Assembly (NCBI RefSeq): GCF_002222595.2
Contig: NZ_CP022413.2
Location: 1,318,001-1,382,000, forward strand
From: Blautia hansenii DSM 20583
GTDB taxonomy: Bacteria > Bacillota > Clostridia > Lachnospirales > Lachnospiraceae
Reading direction: 5' to 3'
DNA length: 64,000 bases
The notes under the pieces are model-generated. The model was not told the DNA's origin and did not search any database. It saw only the letters and a list, made by a program, of their open reading frames with translations. This document shows, in pieces, positions 32,303 through 41,317 of this stretch. Each line of letters starts with the position of its first letter. The first letter of the stretch is position 1. The translations under genes and the position numbers were made by a program.

Positions 32303-33550
32303 ATGGCAAAGATACTAATTATTGGCGGCGGCGCAGCCGGGATGGCGGCAGCGGTTTTTCTGGGCGAAAAAAATCATCAGGTACATCTTTTTGAGAAAAA
32401 TGAAAAGCTTGGAAAAAAACTGTTTATTACCGGAAAAGGACGCTGCAATATTACCAATACCTGTGACGATGAAACGTTCTTTAAGTCCGTAGTGACAAAC
32501 GCAAAGTTTTTATACAGCGCATTTTACGGATACAGCAATCAGGACGTGGTCTCTTTCTTTGAAAATCTGGGCTTGGCAGTGAAAGAAGAACGGGGAGGGC
32601 GAATTTTCCCTGTTTCGGATCATTCCTCTGATGTTATTCGTATTCTGGAAAAGCGTATGAAAGAATTAGACGTAAAGGTACACTTAAAAAGCGAGGCAGA
32701 AGCTCTTTTGACAGAAGAAGGAGAGAACGGCGAAAGGAAAATAAAAGGCGTACGTCTTCGAAACGGTGCGGAGATTTTGGGTGAGAAGGTGATTGTTGCC
32801 ACAGGCGGATTTTCCTATCAGGCAACAGGTTCTACGGGAGATGGCTACACCTTTGCCAAAGAGGCCGGACATACGGTTACACAACTGCGTCCGGCGCTTG
32901 TTCCCATTGCCACAAAAGAAGAATATGTAACGCAGATGCAGGGACTTGCATTAAAAAACATTCGTTTTACGGTAAAAGACGGCAAAAAAGTTTTATATGA
33001 CGATTTCGGAGAGCTGTTGTTTACTCATTTTGGAATTTCAGGTCCTCTGGTTTTGACTGCCAGCTCCTATATTGGGAAAAAATTAGAAAAAAAGGAGCTT
33101 CAGGGATATATTGATTTAAAAGCAGCGCTGACAGAGGAACAGCTGGACGCCAGACTTTTAAGAGAATTTGAGGCAGGCATAAATCGACAGTTTAAAAATG
33201 TAATTACAGGTATGTTTCCTGCAAAGCTCTATCCGGTTATTTTAGAGCTGGGAGGCATTGCTCCTGATAAAAAAGTGAATGAAATAACAAGAAAAGAAAG
33301 ACAGGATTTTATCCATCTTGTGAAACACTTTCCGCTGACACTTGTGGAGCTGCGTCCGTTTCGGGAGGCAATTATTACACAGGGCGGCGTAAAAGTAAAA
33401 GAAATCAATCCGAAGACCATGGAGTCTAAGCTGGTAAAGGGACTGTATTTTATCGGGGAGGTTCTTGATTTGGATGCAGTTACCGGCGGATTTAATTTGC
33501 AGATTGCCTGGTCTACGGCAAAGGCAGCAGCAGAATTTATAGAAGAATAA
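32303..33550 (+). CDS. NAD(P)/FAD-dependent oxidoreductase, BaiN/RdsA (HI0933) family
   Basis: A 415-residue flavoprotein. FAD-binding GGGAAGM is near the N-terminus, followed by EKNEKLGKKLFITGKGRCNITN, the family signature. The C-terminal GGV..EINPKTMESKLVKGLYFIGEVLDLDAVTGGFNLQIAWSTA segment is cut here to family features G-E-V-L-D and GGFN. Members include the bile-acid dehydrogenase-like BaiN. The physiological substrate is usually unknown. It sits directly upstream of cmk (14 nt), as in many Clostridia, and may be co-transcribed with it. Confidence 0.88.
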   Translation: MAKILIIGGGAAGMAAAVFLGEKNHQVHLFEKNEKLGKKLFITGKGRCNITNTCDDETFFKSVVTNAKFLYSAFYGYSNQDVVSFFENLGLAVKEERGGRIFPVSDHSSDVIRILEKRMKELDVKVHLKSEAEALLTEEGENGERKIKGVRLRNGAEILGEKVIVATGGFSYQATGSTGDGYTFAKEAGHTVTQLRPALVPIATKEEYVTQMQGLALKNIRFTVKDGKKVLYDDFGELLFTHFGISGPLVLTASSYIGKKLEKKELQGYIDLKAALTEEQLDARLLREFEAGINRQFKNVITGMFPAKLYPVILELGGIAPDKKVNEITRKERQDFIHLVKHFPLTLVELRPFREAIITQGGVKVKEINPKTMESKLVKGLYFIGEVLDLDAVTGGFNLQIAWSTAKAAAEFIEE

Positions 33551-33564
33551 AGGGAGAGAAGAAA

Positions 33565-34233
33565 ATGGCAATTAACATAGCGATTGACGGACCTGCCGGA
33601 GCAGGCAAAAGTACCATAGCAAAGGCAGTGGCAAAGGAATTGGAATTTATCTATGTAGATACAGGCGCCATGTATCGTGCAATGGCATTATATCTGATTA
33701 GAAAAGGAATTTCTCCAAAGGAACAGGAGAAAATGGAAGAAGCCTGTAAAAATGCAGAGATTTCCATTGTGTATGAAAAAGGAGCGCAGCAGGTGATTTT
33801 AGACGGGGAAAATGTCACAGAATATTTAAGACAGGAAGAAGTAGGCAATATGGCATCTGTAAGCTCTGTAAATCCGAAAATCAGAGAAAAGCTGGTAGAG
33901 CTTCAGAGAGTGCTTGCGTCGAAAGAAAACGTAGTTATGGATGGAAGAGATATCGGAACCTGCGTATTGCCTCATGCAGATATAAAAATTTATTTAACTG
34001 CCAGCGCACGTACAAGAGCCCTGAGAAGATGCAAAGAGCTGGAGGAAAAGGGAATTGCCTGTGTATTGGAAGAAATTGAGGCAGATATCAATGACAGAGA
34101 TTACAGGGACATGCACAGAGATATTTCCCCTTTAAAACAGGCAGAAGACGCTGTTTTACTGGACTCCTCCAATATGAATATTACAGAAGTAAAAGACGAA
34201 ATTATTCGTTTATACAAAGAGGCAATCGCATAG
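33565..34233 (+). CDS. cmk: Cytidylate kinase
   Basis: Phosphorylates CMP and dCMP. A 222-residue P-loop kinase: GPAGAGKS at about residues 9-16, YVDTGAMYRA as CMP-binding segment, MDGRDIGTCVLP in the core, and the LID-region RDYRDMHRDISPLKQA. AGGGAGAG precedes ATG 33565. It begins the conserved trio cmk-ispH-rpsA. Confidence 0.96.
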   Translation: MAINIAIDGPAGAGKSTIAKAVAKELEFIYVDTGAMYRAMALYLIRKGISPKEQEKMEEACKNAEISIVYEKGAQQVILDGENVTEYLRQEEVGNMASVSSVNPKIREKLVELQRVLASKENVVMDGRDIGTCVLPHADIKIYLTASARTRALRRCKELEEKGIACVLEEIEADINDRDYRDMHRDISPLKQAEDAVLLDSSNMNITEVKDEIIRLYKEAIA

Positions 34234-34249
34234 AGAACAGGAGAAAAGC

Positions 34250-35101
34250 ATGGATGTAAAGGTAGCAAAAACAGCCGGATTTTGTTTTGGAGTGAAAAGA
34301 GCCGTGGAAGAAGTCTATAAGGTGGCGGAAACGACCAAAGGGACTGTGTATACTTACGGCCCGATTATCCACAATGAAGAAGTGGTATCTGATTTAGAAA
34401 AGAAAGGCGTAAAGGTTCTGGAAACAGAGGAAGACTTAAAAAATCTTACAGAAGGGACTGTGATTATTCGTTCTCACGGCGTTCCAAAATATATTTACGA
34501 GCTGTTGGAAGAGAGAAATATTTCCTATGTAGACGTTACCTGTCCTTTCGTTTTAAAAATACACAGGATTGTAGAAAAAGAAAGTGCACAGGGAAAACAC
34601 ATTGTAATTGTAGGAGATCCCAATCATCCTGAGGTAGTAGGAATTAAAGGCTGGTGTCAGAGGAAAGCTACGATTATAAAAACAAAAGAGGATGCAAAGA
34701 GCTTTTTGGCAGAAAGCGGCGAAAAACTATGTATTGTGTCTCAGACGACATTTAATTACAATAATTTTCAAGAAATAGTTGAAATTTTGAGCGAAAAGGG
34801 TTATGATAAACTTGTTTTAAATACGATTTGTAATGCTACCCAGGACAGACAGTCTGAAGCAGCTCAAATCGCTAAGCAGGTAGACGCCATGATAGTCGTA
34901 GGAGGCAAACATAGCTCCAATACCCAGAAACTATATGAGATATGTAAAAGCGAATGTAAGGACACTTACTATATACAGACACTTGCTGACTTGGATTCTG
35001 AAGGTTTTCCGTCCGTTCAATGTGTAGGTATTACAGCTGGGGCGTCAACCCCGAATAAAATAATTGAGGAGGTTTCAAAACATGTCAGAATTAAGTTTTG
35101 A
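34250..35101 (+). CDS. ispH: 4-hydroxy-3-methylbut-2-enyl diphosphate reductase
   Basis: Final enzyme of the non-mevalonate isoprenoid pathway (HMBPP to IPP and DMAPP), with a [4Fe-4S] cluster held by three conserved cysteines: in AGFCFGVKRAV (C13), VTCPFV and NTICNATQDRQ. A 283-residue protein, with SHGVP and GKHSSNTQKL substrate-binding motifs and TAGASTP near the end. Its last 20 nt overlap rpsA. In many Clostridia IspH is fused to ribosomal protein S1; here the two are separate but overlapping. Confidence 0.96.
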   Translation: MDVKVAKTAGFCFGVKRAVEEVYKVAETTKGTVYTYGPIIHNEEVVSDLEKKGVKVLETEEDLKNLTEGTVIIRSHGVPKYIYELLEERNISYVDVTCPFVLKIHRIVEKESAQGKHIVIVGDPNHPEVVGIKGWCQRKATIIKTKEDAKSFLAESGEKLCIVSQTTFNYNNFQEIVEILSEKGYDKLVLNTICNATQDRQSEAAQIAKQVDAMIVVGGKHSSNTQKLYEICKSECKDTYYIQTLADLDSEGFPSVQCVGITAGASTPNKIIEEVSKHVRIKF

Positions 35102-36167
35102 ACAGATGCTGGACGAAACATTTAAAACAATCAGAAATGGAGAGGTAGTTGAAGGTACAGTTATCGATGTCAAAGAAGACCAGATTATTTTGAACATTGA
35201 TTATAAAGCAGACGGTATCATTACAAGAACTGAATACTCAAATGACCAGAACCTGGATTTAAGAACTGTTGCACACCCAGGCGATACAATGGAAGCAAAA
35301 GTTCTCAAATTAAACGATGGTGACGGACAGGTGCTTTTAACTTATAAAAGACTGGCAGCTGATAAAGGAAATAAGAGATTAGAAGAAGCATTCGAAAATA
35401 AAGAAGTGCTTACAGCAAAAGTAAATCAGGTATTAGACGGCGGATTAAGCGTTATCGTGGAAGAAGCAAGAGTTTTCATTCCTGCAAGCCTTGTATCTGA
35501 TACTTATGAAAAAGACCTGACAAAATATCAGGATCAGGAAATTGAATTTGTAATTACAGAGTTCAACCCAAGAAGACGCCGTGTAATCGGTGACAGAAAA
35601 CAGCTCTTAGTAGCTAAAAAAGAAGAAATGAAGAAAGAATTATTCGAAAGAATTCACGCCGGAGATGTTGTTGAAGGTACAATTAAAAATGTAACAGATT
35701 TCGGTGCATTTATTGACTTAGGTGGCGCTGACGGACTTCTTCATATTTCCGAAATGTCTTGGGGAAGAGTTGAAAATCCAAAGAAAGTATTTAAAGCAGG
35801 AGAGAAAATTACTGTTCTGATTAAAGAAATCAATGGTGATAAAATTGCGTTAAGTCTGAAATTTGAAGACCAGAACCCTTGGTTAAATGCAGCTGAAAAA
35901 TACGCAGTTGGTAATGTTGTAGAAGGAAAAATTGCTCGTATGACAGATTTCGGTGCATTCATCGAATTAGAACCGGGTGTAGATGCGTTACTTCACGTTT
36001 CTCAGATTTCCAGAGCACATGTTGAAAAACCATCTGATGTATTAAAAGTTGGTCAGGTAGTTACTGCGAAAGTAGTAGACTTCAACGAAGAAGAAAAGAA
36101 AATCAGCCTGAGCATGAAGGTTCTTGAACCGGTTCAGGAAGAAGCAGAAGAAACAACAGAAGAATAA
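35082..36167 (+). CDS. rpsA: 30S ribosomal protein S1 homologue (four S1 domains)
   Basis: A 361-residue protein with four S1/OB-fold RNA-binding domains at roughly residues 15-90, 100-165, 190-260 and 275-345. The last two carry the typical NVTDFGAFIDLGG-DGLLHISEMS pattern. The acidic C-terminus is glutamate-rich. ATG 35082 follows GAGGAGG, which lies inside ispH, so translation is coupled. Four domains is the usual Firmicutes form, shorter than the six-domain E. coli S1. A bidirectional terminator follows. Confidence 0.93.
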   Translation: MSELSFEQMLDETFKTIRNGEVVEGTVIDVKEDQIILNIDYKADGIITRTEYSNDQNLDLRTVAHPGDTMEAKVLKLNDGDGQVLLTYKRLAADKGNKRLEEAFENKEVLTAKVNQVLDGGLSVIVEEARVFIPASLVSDTYEKDLTKYQDQEIEFVITEFNPRRRRVIGDRKQLLVAKKEEMKKELFERIHAGDVVEGTIKNVTDFGAFIDLGGADGLLHISEMSWGRVENPKKVFKAGEKITVLIKEINGDKIALSLKFEDQNPWLNAAEKYAVGNVVEGKIARMTDFGAFIELEPGVDALLHVSQISRAHVEKPSDVLKVGQVVTAKVVDFNEEEKKISLSMKVLEPVQEEAEETTEE

Positions 36168-36184
36168 TCAATAAGGTCGCAGTA

Positions 36185-36218
36185 AAACAGCCATTACGAC
36201 AAAGTAATGGCTGTTTTT
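36185..36218. terminator. Bidirectional terminator between rpsA and the convergent nuclease gene
   Basis: Stem AAACAGCCATTAC (36185-36197) / GTAATGGCTGTTT, 6-nt loop GACAAA, T5 on the + strand and T4 on the minus strand. The stop codon of the minus-strand gene (36194-36196) lies within the stem. Confidence 0.88.
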
Positions 36219-37318
36219 AATATTTCTTGAATATAACTTTTTTGCATGGTCAGAGATGAATTTTGAAGAGGCCAGAAGGTATAACATTCTTTGGTACGGA
36301 TATCTTCTTTTAAAAGCGGCAGAGTACAGGTTTGAGGGGCATAAACAAAAATGCCGTTATATTTTTTGTAGCAGGTAGAAGCAGTTGCCTTTTGCCGGTG
36401 CTGTGCATCAATATAGACAGCAACACTTTTGTGAACGGCTTCATCTTCTAAAGGTAAATAGTAATAATTTTTATAGTCAGGATAATAGAATTTTAAAGTT
36501 CCCTCGTACAAGGGAAGCTTTATCTTTACCGTATGCCAAGAAGCCGTTATGTAGCCGAAAGGAAAGGAAGCGGAAAGCTGGCCGGGAATAGGGGCGGGAA
36601 TTGTGAGGGTAAACAACAGTTCTTTGGTAATTGTTTGGTCTGCTTCCTGTTTTTTTAATTCCTCCACATGGGTGAGTTCCCATTGTCCTTTGGGGAGCTG
36701 TCTTAGATTAAAAAGAGGAAGGACAGAGAGCATTCCCACAAGGTCATCATAGTTATGCTGTAAAAGCAGGTCTTCTTTTTCCTTGGAAGGCGATTTTGTG
36801 TAGCTGTGATAAAATTTTATCATTTCTTTTCCTGATAAAAGGTCTTTTCTTGTATAAGAAGTCAATTCTTCAAAAGCTTTTTGGGTATGATTGGGCATTT
36901 GCCGGAAAAAAGCAGGCATACGCAGAAATTCCCGATACAAATCAAGGGAGCTTTTATGGGAAAAAGGGTTGGGAAGCTGATGCTTTTCATAGCGGGACAC
37001 AAGATAAGGGATATCAAAAGAGCTTCCATTAAAGTGAATGAGCTGTGTTCTGTTTTTTGCAAAGGCAGAGAAAGTCTCTAAAAGTGCTCTTTCCTCTTCC
37101 TCGTTATCCTGCTCCTGAAGGAACTGGATAAGCTGCCATTCTTTGGTGTCAGGCTGAAAGGAAATAAGACCAATTAAAAATACATGGCTTGTTTTGGAGC
37201 TTAATCCCGTGGTTTCAATATCAAAAAACAGGACGTCCTTCGGCTCATAATTTAAGACGGAAAAGGTTACTGGTAAAACTGTTGAGAATTGGTGAAGAAT
37301 TCGCACATTTGTTATCAT
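36194..37318 (-). CDS. yprB: YprB-like RNase H-fold exonuclease domain protein
   Basis: A 374-residue protein with an N-terminal DnaQ/RNase H-like 3'-5' exonuclease domain (residues ~25-200). Exo I is FFDIETTGL, Exo II is HFNGSSFDIPYL and Exo III is HNYDDLVGML with the conserved Tyr-x-x-x-Asp-like spacing. The C-terminal 150 residues are not recognised and may bind nucleic acid. AAAGGAT precedes ATG 37318. Bacillus YprB is of unknown role and often pairs with a helicase YprA; no helicase is adjacent here. Its 3' end lies in the shared terminator. Confidence 0.8.
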   Translation of the reverse strand: MITNVRILHQFSTVLPVTFSVLNYEPKDVLFFDIETTGLSSKTSHVFLIGLISFQPDTKEWQLIQFLQEQDNEEEERALLETFSAFAKNRTQLIHFNGSSFDIPYLVSRYEKHQLPNPFSHKSSLDLYREFLRMPAFFRQMPNHTQKAFEELTSYTRKDLLSGKEMIKFYHSYTKSPSKEKEDLLLQHNYDDLVGMLSVLPLFNLRQLPKGQWELTHVEELKKQEADQTITKELLFTLTIPAPIPGQLSASFPFGYITASWHTVKIKLPLYEGTLKFYYPDYKNYYYLPLEDEAVHKSVAVYIDAQHRQKATASTCYKKYNGIFVYAPQTCTLPLLKEDIRTKECYTFWPLQNSSLTMQKSYIQEILKTAITLS

Positions 37319-37425
37319 TTTAACAAAATCCTTTCAAATTGTTTTTAAAATAATACGAAAAATTACTAAATTTTTCTAGTGATTTCTGCAAAAAAGTGTT
37401 ATATTATATAACAGAGGAGGAAAAC

Positions 37426-38340
37426 ATGGATATAGAAATCGCAGGTGTATCTTTATATTATATCATAAGCTGGTTCTTTGTATATAGCTTTTTGGGATGG
37501 CTGTGGGAAACTGCTTATGTATCGGTAAGAAAAAAGAAGTTTGTAAACAGAGGGTTTATTAACGGTCCTCTATGTACCATTTATGGTATGGGTGCTGTAA
37601 GCATTTATTTGATTTTGAAACCTTTTGGTGATAATTTGGCTGTTTTGTACATAGGCGGTGTAGTGGTTGCGACTATACTGGAATATATCACCGGATGGCT
37701 GATGGAAAAGATTTTTCATACGCGCTGGTGGGATTACAGCCACAGAAAATATAATCTTCAGGGATATATCAGTCTGGGGACTTCTCTGGGATGGGGCGTG
37801 TTTACAGTTTTGCTGTTTGAAGTGCTTCAACCGGCTGTCTCATGGTTTACGGATTTATATCCTCAGAAAATAGGAGAAATCCTTCTGATTGTGATTATGA
37901 TTTTATACGCATTGGATTTTATCACTTCGGCTTGGGCAGCTTTCGGTCTTACAAAGAACTTTGCAAAGGTAGAGGATATGATGGAGGATATTACCCAATA
38001 TCTTCACAGCAGCAGGCTGTATGAAACGAAAGAAGAAATTCGGGAACGATTGGAAACAGTCAGAGCTCATATACGTACGCAGGAGGCGGTAGAGCGTTTA
38101 TCTGTCAGACGACAGGAGTTTATGGAGCGTTTTGAAGCTTTGTTTGCGGAAAAGCATCTGCTGGATGAGGACAGTTATCTTTCCAAGAAGGCAGAGATGG
38201 AGCAGAAGCTGGATGAATTTGCAAAAAAATATACGGATATTCGCAAGAAACAAAATATTGTGAAAAAACGTATGGTTTACGCATATCCTGAACTGAAAAA
38301 TCAGTTTAAGAAATATAGAAAAAAACATCAGAAAGAATAA
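37426..38340 (+). CDS. CmpB-family membrane protein with cytoplasmic coiled-coil extension
   Basis: A 304-residue paralogue of the protein at 10283. The N-terminal 170 residues have the same membrane core (YYIISWFFVYSFLGWLWET, N-R-G-F-I-N-G-P-L-C-T-I-Y-G, RWWDYSHRKYNLQG). It then carries about 120 extra residues of charged helix, likely a coiled coil. ATG 37426 with GAGGAGG is preferred over ATG 37396. It lies 41 nt before rnfC with no terminator between, so it may be co-transcribed with the Rnf genes. Function unknown. Confidence 0.78.
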   Translation: MDIEIAGVSLYYIISWFFVYSFLGWLWETAYVSVRKKKFVNRGFINGPLCTIYGMGAVSIYLILKPFGDNLAVLYIGGVVVATILEYITGWLMEKIFHTRWWDYSHRKYNLQGYISLGTSLGWGVFTVLLFEVLQPAVSWFTDLYPQKIGEILLIVIMILYALDFITSAWAAFGLTKNFAKVEDMMEDITQYLHSSRLYETKEEIRERLETVRAHIRTQEAVERLSVRRQEFMERFEALFAEKHLLDEDSYLSKKAEMEQKLDEFAKKYTDIRKKQNIVKKRMVYAYPELKNQFKKYRKKHQKE

Positions 38341-38381
38341 TCGGCGTAAGCTGATTAGGATAAATAAAGGAGGGACAAAAT

Positions 38382-39736
38382 ATGGCGTTTTTAACCTTTA
38401 GGGGTGGCGTACATCCTTATGATGGAAAAGAACTGTCAAAAGAAAAGCCTGTACGGGAATATTTTCCCGGAAAAGAAATGGTTTATCCGCTGTCACAGCA
38501 TATCGGAGCTCCGGCGCAGCCTGTTGTGAAAAAGGGCGATTATGTTCTGGCGGGACAGAAAATCGCAGAGATGGGAGGCTTTGTTTCTGCACCTATTCAT
38601 TCTTCTGTATCGGGAGTGGTAAAGGAACTCAAGAAGGTACGGAATAATGTAGGAGCTATGGTGGATGCTATTGTTATAGAAAATGACGAAAAATATGAAA
38701 CCGTAGAATTTACACCGGCAGAGTCTTTAAAGGAACTTACTAAAGAAGAAATCATCGGCAGAATTAAAGATGCGGGCGTTGTCGGTATGGGAGGAGCGGG
38801 CTTTCCTACCCATGTAAAGCTTTCGCCAAAGGAGCCGGATAAAATTGAATATGTTCTGGTCAACGGAGCAGAATGTGAGCCTTATCTGACCTCTGATTAT
38901 CGCCGTATGTTAGAGCAGCCGGATTGGATTATCGCCGTATGTTAGAGCAGCCGGATTGGATTATCGGCGGATTAAAGTGTATTTTAAAGCTTTTTGACCA
39001 CGCAAAGGGTTATATCTGTATTGAAGACAACAAACCAGATTGTATTGAAAAGCTTACAGAGCTGGTAAAGGATGAACCAAGAATAGAAGTTGCTCCGTTA
39101 AAAACAAAATATCCGCAGGGAGCGGAGCGTTGCCTGATTGCGGCAGTAAGCGGCAGAGAAATCAATTCTTCCATGCTTCCGGCAGATGCGGGATGCGTAG
39201 TGGATAATATTGATACAGTATGTGCTGTTTATCGTGCAGTGATGAAAGGCGAACCGGTTATGGACCGTATTGTTACGGTTACAGGAGATGCGGTGGCAGA
39301 GCCGGGGAACTTTAAAGTCCGTCTGGGTACTTCCTTTGCAGAGCTTTTAGAAGAGGCAGGAGGCTTGAAGACTCCTGCAAAGAAAATCATTTCCGGCGGT
39401 CCTATGATGGGATTTGCCATGTTTGATTATCACGTTCCTGTTGTAAAAACATCTTCGGCTCTGCTTTGTATGTCAGAGGATGAGGTTTCGGAAAATGAAC
39501 CGACTGCTTGTATTAACTGTGGAAGATGTGTATCTGCCTGTCCGGCAAGACTGGTTCCTTCCAGACTTGCAACTTATTCGGAGCACGGCAGAGAGGACTT
39601 ATTTGTAAAATATAACGGTATGGAGTGTGTAGAATGTGGCTGCTGCAGCTTTGCCTGTCCGGCGAAAAGACCATTGACGCAGTCCATGCGTTCTATGAGA
39701 AAAATGGTTCTGGCAAATCGCAGAAAACCAAAGTAG
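38382..39736 (+). pseudogene. rnfC: rnfC, electron-transport complex subunit C, split by a 32-bp tandem duplication
   Basis: RnfC is the NADH/FMN- and [4Fe-4S]-binding subunit of the Rnf ferredoxin:NAD+ oxidoreductase ion pump. The first frame (38382-38945) encodes the N-terminal barrel and GGAGFPTHVK nucleotide site, then ends prematurely after DWII with A-V-C-stop. The second frame (from TTG 38924 or ATG 38939 to 39736) repeats DYRRMLEQPDWII and continues with the rest, including both cluster motifs CINCGRCVSACP and CVECGCCSFACP. Removing one 32-bp copy restores a single 440-codon gene, the normal length. Both halves are otherwise intact, so the lesion is recent, reversible or an assembly error. 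The ATG at 38939 overlaps the premature stop and could allow reinitiation. Confidence 0.9.
38895..38966 (+). repeat. Exact 32-bp tandem duplication in rnfC
   Basis: Copy 1 is 38895-38926 and copy 2 is 38927-38958, identical over 32 bp, followed by GATTATCG again (38959-38966). The ancestral single-copy sequence therefore had GATTATCG at both ends of a 32-bp unit, the classic substrate for slippage or short-homology recombination. 32 is not a multiple of three, hence the frameshift. Confidence 0.97.
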
Positions 39737-39748
39737 GAGGAGAAAATC

Positions 39749-40708
39749 ATGAGTGAATTATTACATGTTTCATCTTCCCCTCATGTAAGGTCGAAGGTGA
39801 GTACCAGCGGCATTATGCGCACAGTCTTTCTTGCGCTTATGCCTGCGGCATTATTCGGAATTTATAATTTTGGCTTAAATGCACTTCTGCTGATTTTAAT
39901 TTCCATTGCAGTGTGCATGGCAACAGAAGCCGGATATGAGAAAATTGTACATAAGAAGCTGACCATTCAGGATGGCAGTGCGGCTGTTACCGGTCTTTTG
40001 CTGGCGCTTAATCTGCCTCCAAATGCACCTTGGTGGATTGCCGTAATCGGCGGAGTTTTTGCTATTTTAGTGGTGAAACAGCTTTTCGGCGGACTGGGAC
40101 AGAATATTATGAACCCTGCGCTGGCAGCAAGATGTTTTCTTTTAATTTCTTTTACAGGAAGAATGACGGATTTCACAGTTCCAAGCGGTGGTTGGGGCAA
40201 CATTGCTGATACTGTATCAGGAGCAACTCCATTAGCGGCTTTAAAAGCAGGAGAGAGTGTAAAGTGGGTAGACTTATTCTTTGGAAACGTACAGGGAACC
40301 ATTGGCGAGACATCTGCTCTGGCAATTCTCATCGGAGCAGCAATTCTCTTAATCAACAGAATTATTGATTTTCGAATTCCATTGACTTATATCGGTACTT
40401 TTGCAGTATTTGTACTGTTATTTGGCGGTCATGGATTTGATGTGGAATATTTATTATGCCATTTATTTGGCGGCGGCTTAATGCTGGGAGCATGGTTTAT
40501 GGCAACAGATTATGTTACAACACCGATTACCAAGGCAGGACAGCTTGTCTATGGTGTATGTCTTGGTATCTTTACAGGGCTGTTCCGTATTTTCGGCGGC
40601 TCCGCAGAAGGCGTATCTTATGCAATTATATTCTGCAACCTGTTGATACCTTTAATTGAGCGTTATACAATGCCCCGTGCCTTCGGAAAAGGAGGTAAAA
40701 AAGCATGA
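39749..40708 (+). CDS. rnfD: Rnf complex subunit RnfD
   Basis: A 319-residue integral membrane subunit (about 9-10 helices) with covalently bound FMN at the threonine of SGAT (T160, in DTVSGATPLAALKAG). The NQR2/RnfD family pattern VSSSPHVRSKVST opens the protein and PLTYIGTFAVF sits in the middle. It starts 12 nt after rnfC with AGGAGG and overlaps rnfG by 4 nt. Electron path: ferredoxin to RnfB, through membrane flavins, to RnfC/NAD. Confidence 0.95.
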   Translation: MSELLHVSSSPHVRSKVSTSGIMRTVFLALMPAALFGIYNFGLNALLLILISIAVCMATEAGYEKIVHKKLTIQDGSAAVTGLLLALNLPPNAPWWIAVIGGVFAILVVKQLFGGLGQNIMNPALAARCFLLISFTGRMTDFTVPSGGWGNIADTVSGATPLAALKAGESVKWVDLFFGNVQGTIGETSALAILIGAAILLINRIIDFRIPLTYIGTFAVFVLLFGGHGFDVEYLLCHLFGGGLMLGAWFMATDYVTTPITKAGQLVYGVCLGIFTGLFRIFGGSAEGVSYAIIFCNLLIPLIERYTMPRAFGKGGKKA

Positions 40709-41316
40709 AAAAGAATACGATATTAAAAGATGCCCTTATTCTTATTGTGATTACTCTGATTGCAGGAGGGCTTTTAGGCTTGGTATATGAGGTTACGAAA
40801 AAGCCCATTGCCAATCAGCAGGAGAAAGCGAAACAGGAAGCATATAAGGCGGTATTTGAAGACGCAGACTCTTTTGAGGTGTGTGTGGAAGCAGAAGATG
40901 CAGATTTGGCAGAAGCTTTAAAAGAACAGGGCTTTGAAGCTCAGAAAATCAATGAAATTATGGAAGCAAAGGATGCTTCCGGAGAGACTTTAGGATATGC
41001 TGTCAATGTGACGACCTCAGAAGGCTATGGCGGCGATATCACCTTTTCTATGGGAGTTCAGCTTGACGGAACCTTAAACGGTATTTCTATTTTAAGTATC
41101 AGTGAAACGGCCGGACTTGGCATGAATGCCACAAAAGATGAATTTAAAAATCAGTTTTCTGATAAAAATGCAGAGGCTTTTGAAGTTACTAAAGCAGGTG
41201 CGTCTGATGAAAATGAAATCAATGCAATCAGCGGTGCAACCATTACTTCAAAGGCAGTAACCGGTGGGGTAAATGCCGGAATTTGTGCATTTAACTATGT
41301 AAAGGAGGGAGAATGA
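40705..41316 (+). CDS. rnfG: Rnf complex subunit RnfG
   Basis: A 203-residue membrane-anchored flavoprotein: one N-terminal transmembrane helix and an extracytoplasmic FMN-binding domain. The flavinylation motif is SGATIT (T179), preceded by GYGGDITFSMG. The flavin transferase ApbE needed for attachment is not encoded in this window. It overlaps rnfD by 4 nt and rnfE follows after 1 nt. Confidence 0.95.
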   Translation: MKKNTILKDALILIVITLIAGGLLGLVYEVTKKPIANQQEKAKQEAYKAVFEDADSFEVCVEAEDADLAEALKEQGFEAQKINEIMEAKDASGETLGYAVNVTTSEGYGGDITFSMGVQLDGTLNGISILSISETAGLGMNATKDEFKNQFSDKNAEAFEVTKAGASDENEINAISGATITSKAVTGGVNAGICAFNYVKEGE

Positions 41317-41317
41317 T

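Noticed and set aside
36385..37081. Plus-strand reading frames under the YprB-like gene
   Set aside because: The minus frame has exonuclease motifs; the plus frames are short and lack ribosome sites.
25820..37395. Shared 16-mer TGATTTCTGCAAAAAA in the decarboxylase leader (25820) and before the CmpB gene (37380)
   Set aside because: Half of it is A-run or AT-rich, the flanks do not match, and the second copy lacks the pairing partners, so it is probably chance.
38924..39736. Separate gene for a second ferredoxin-like protein after a short rnfC
   Set aside because: The sequence repeats the preceding 13 codons exactly and continues RnfC without loss, so it is the 3' part of one gene.
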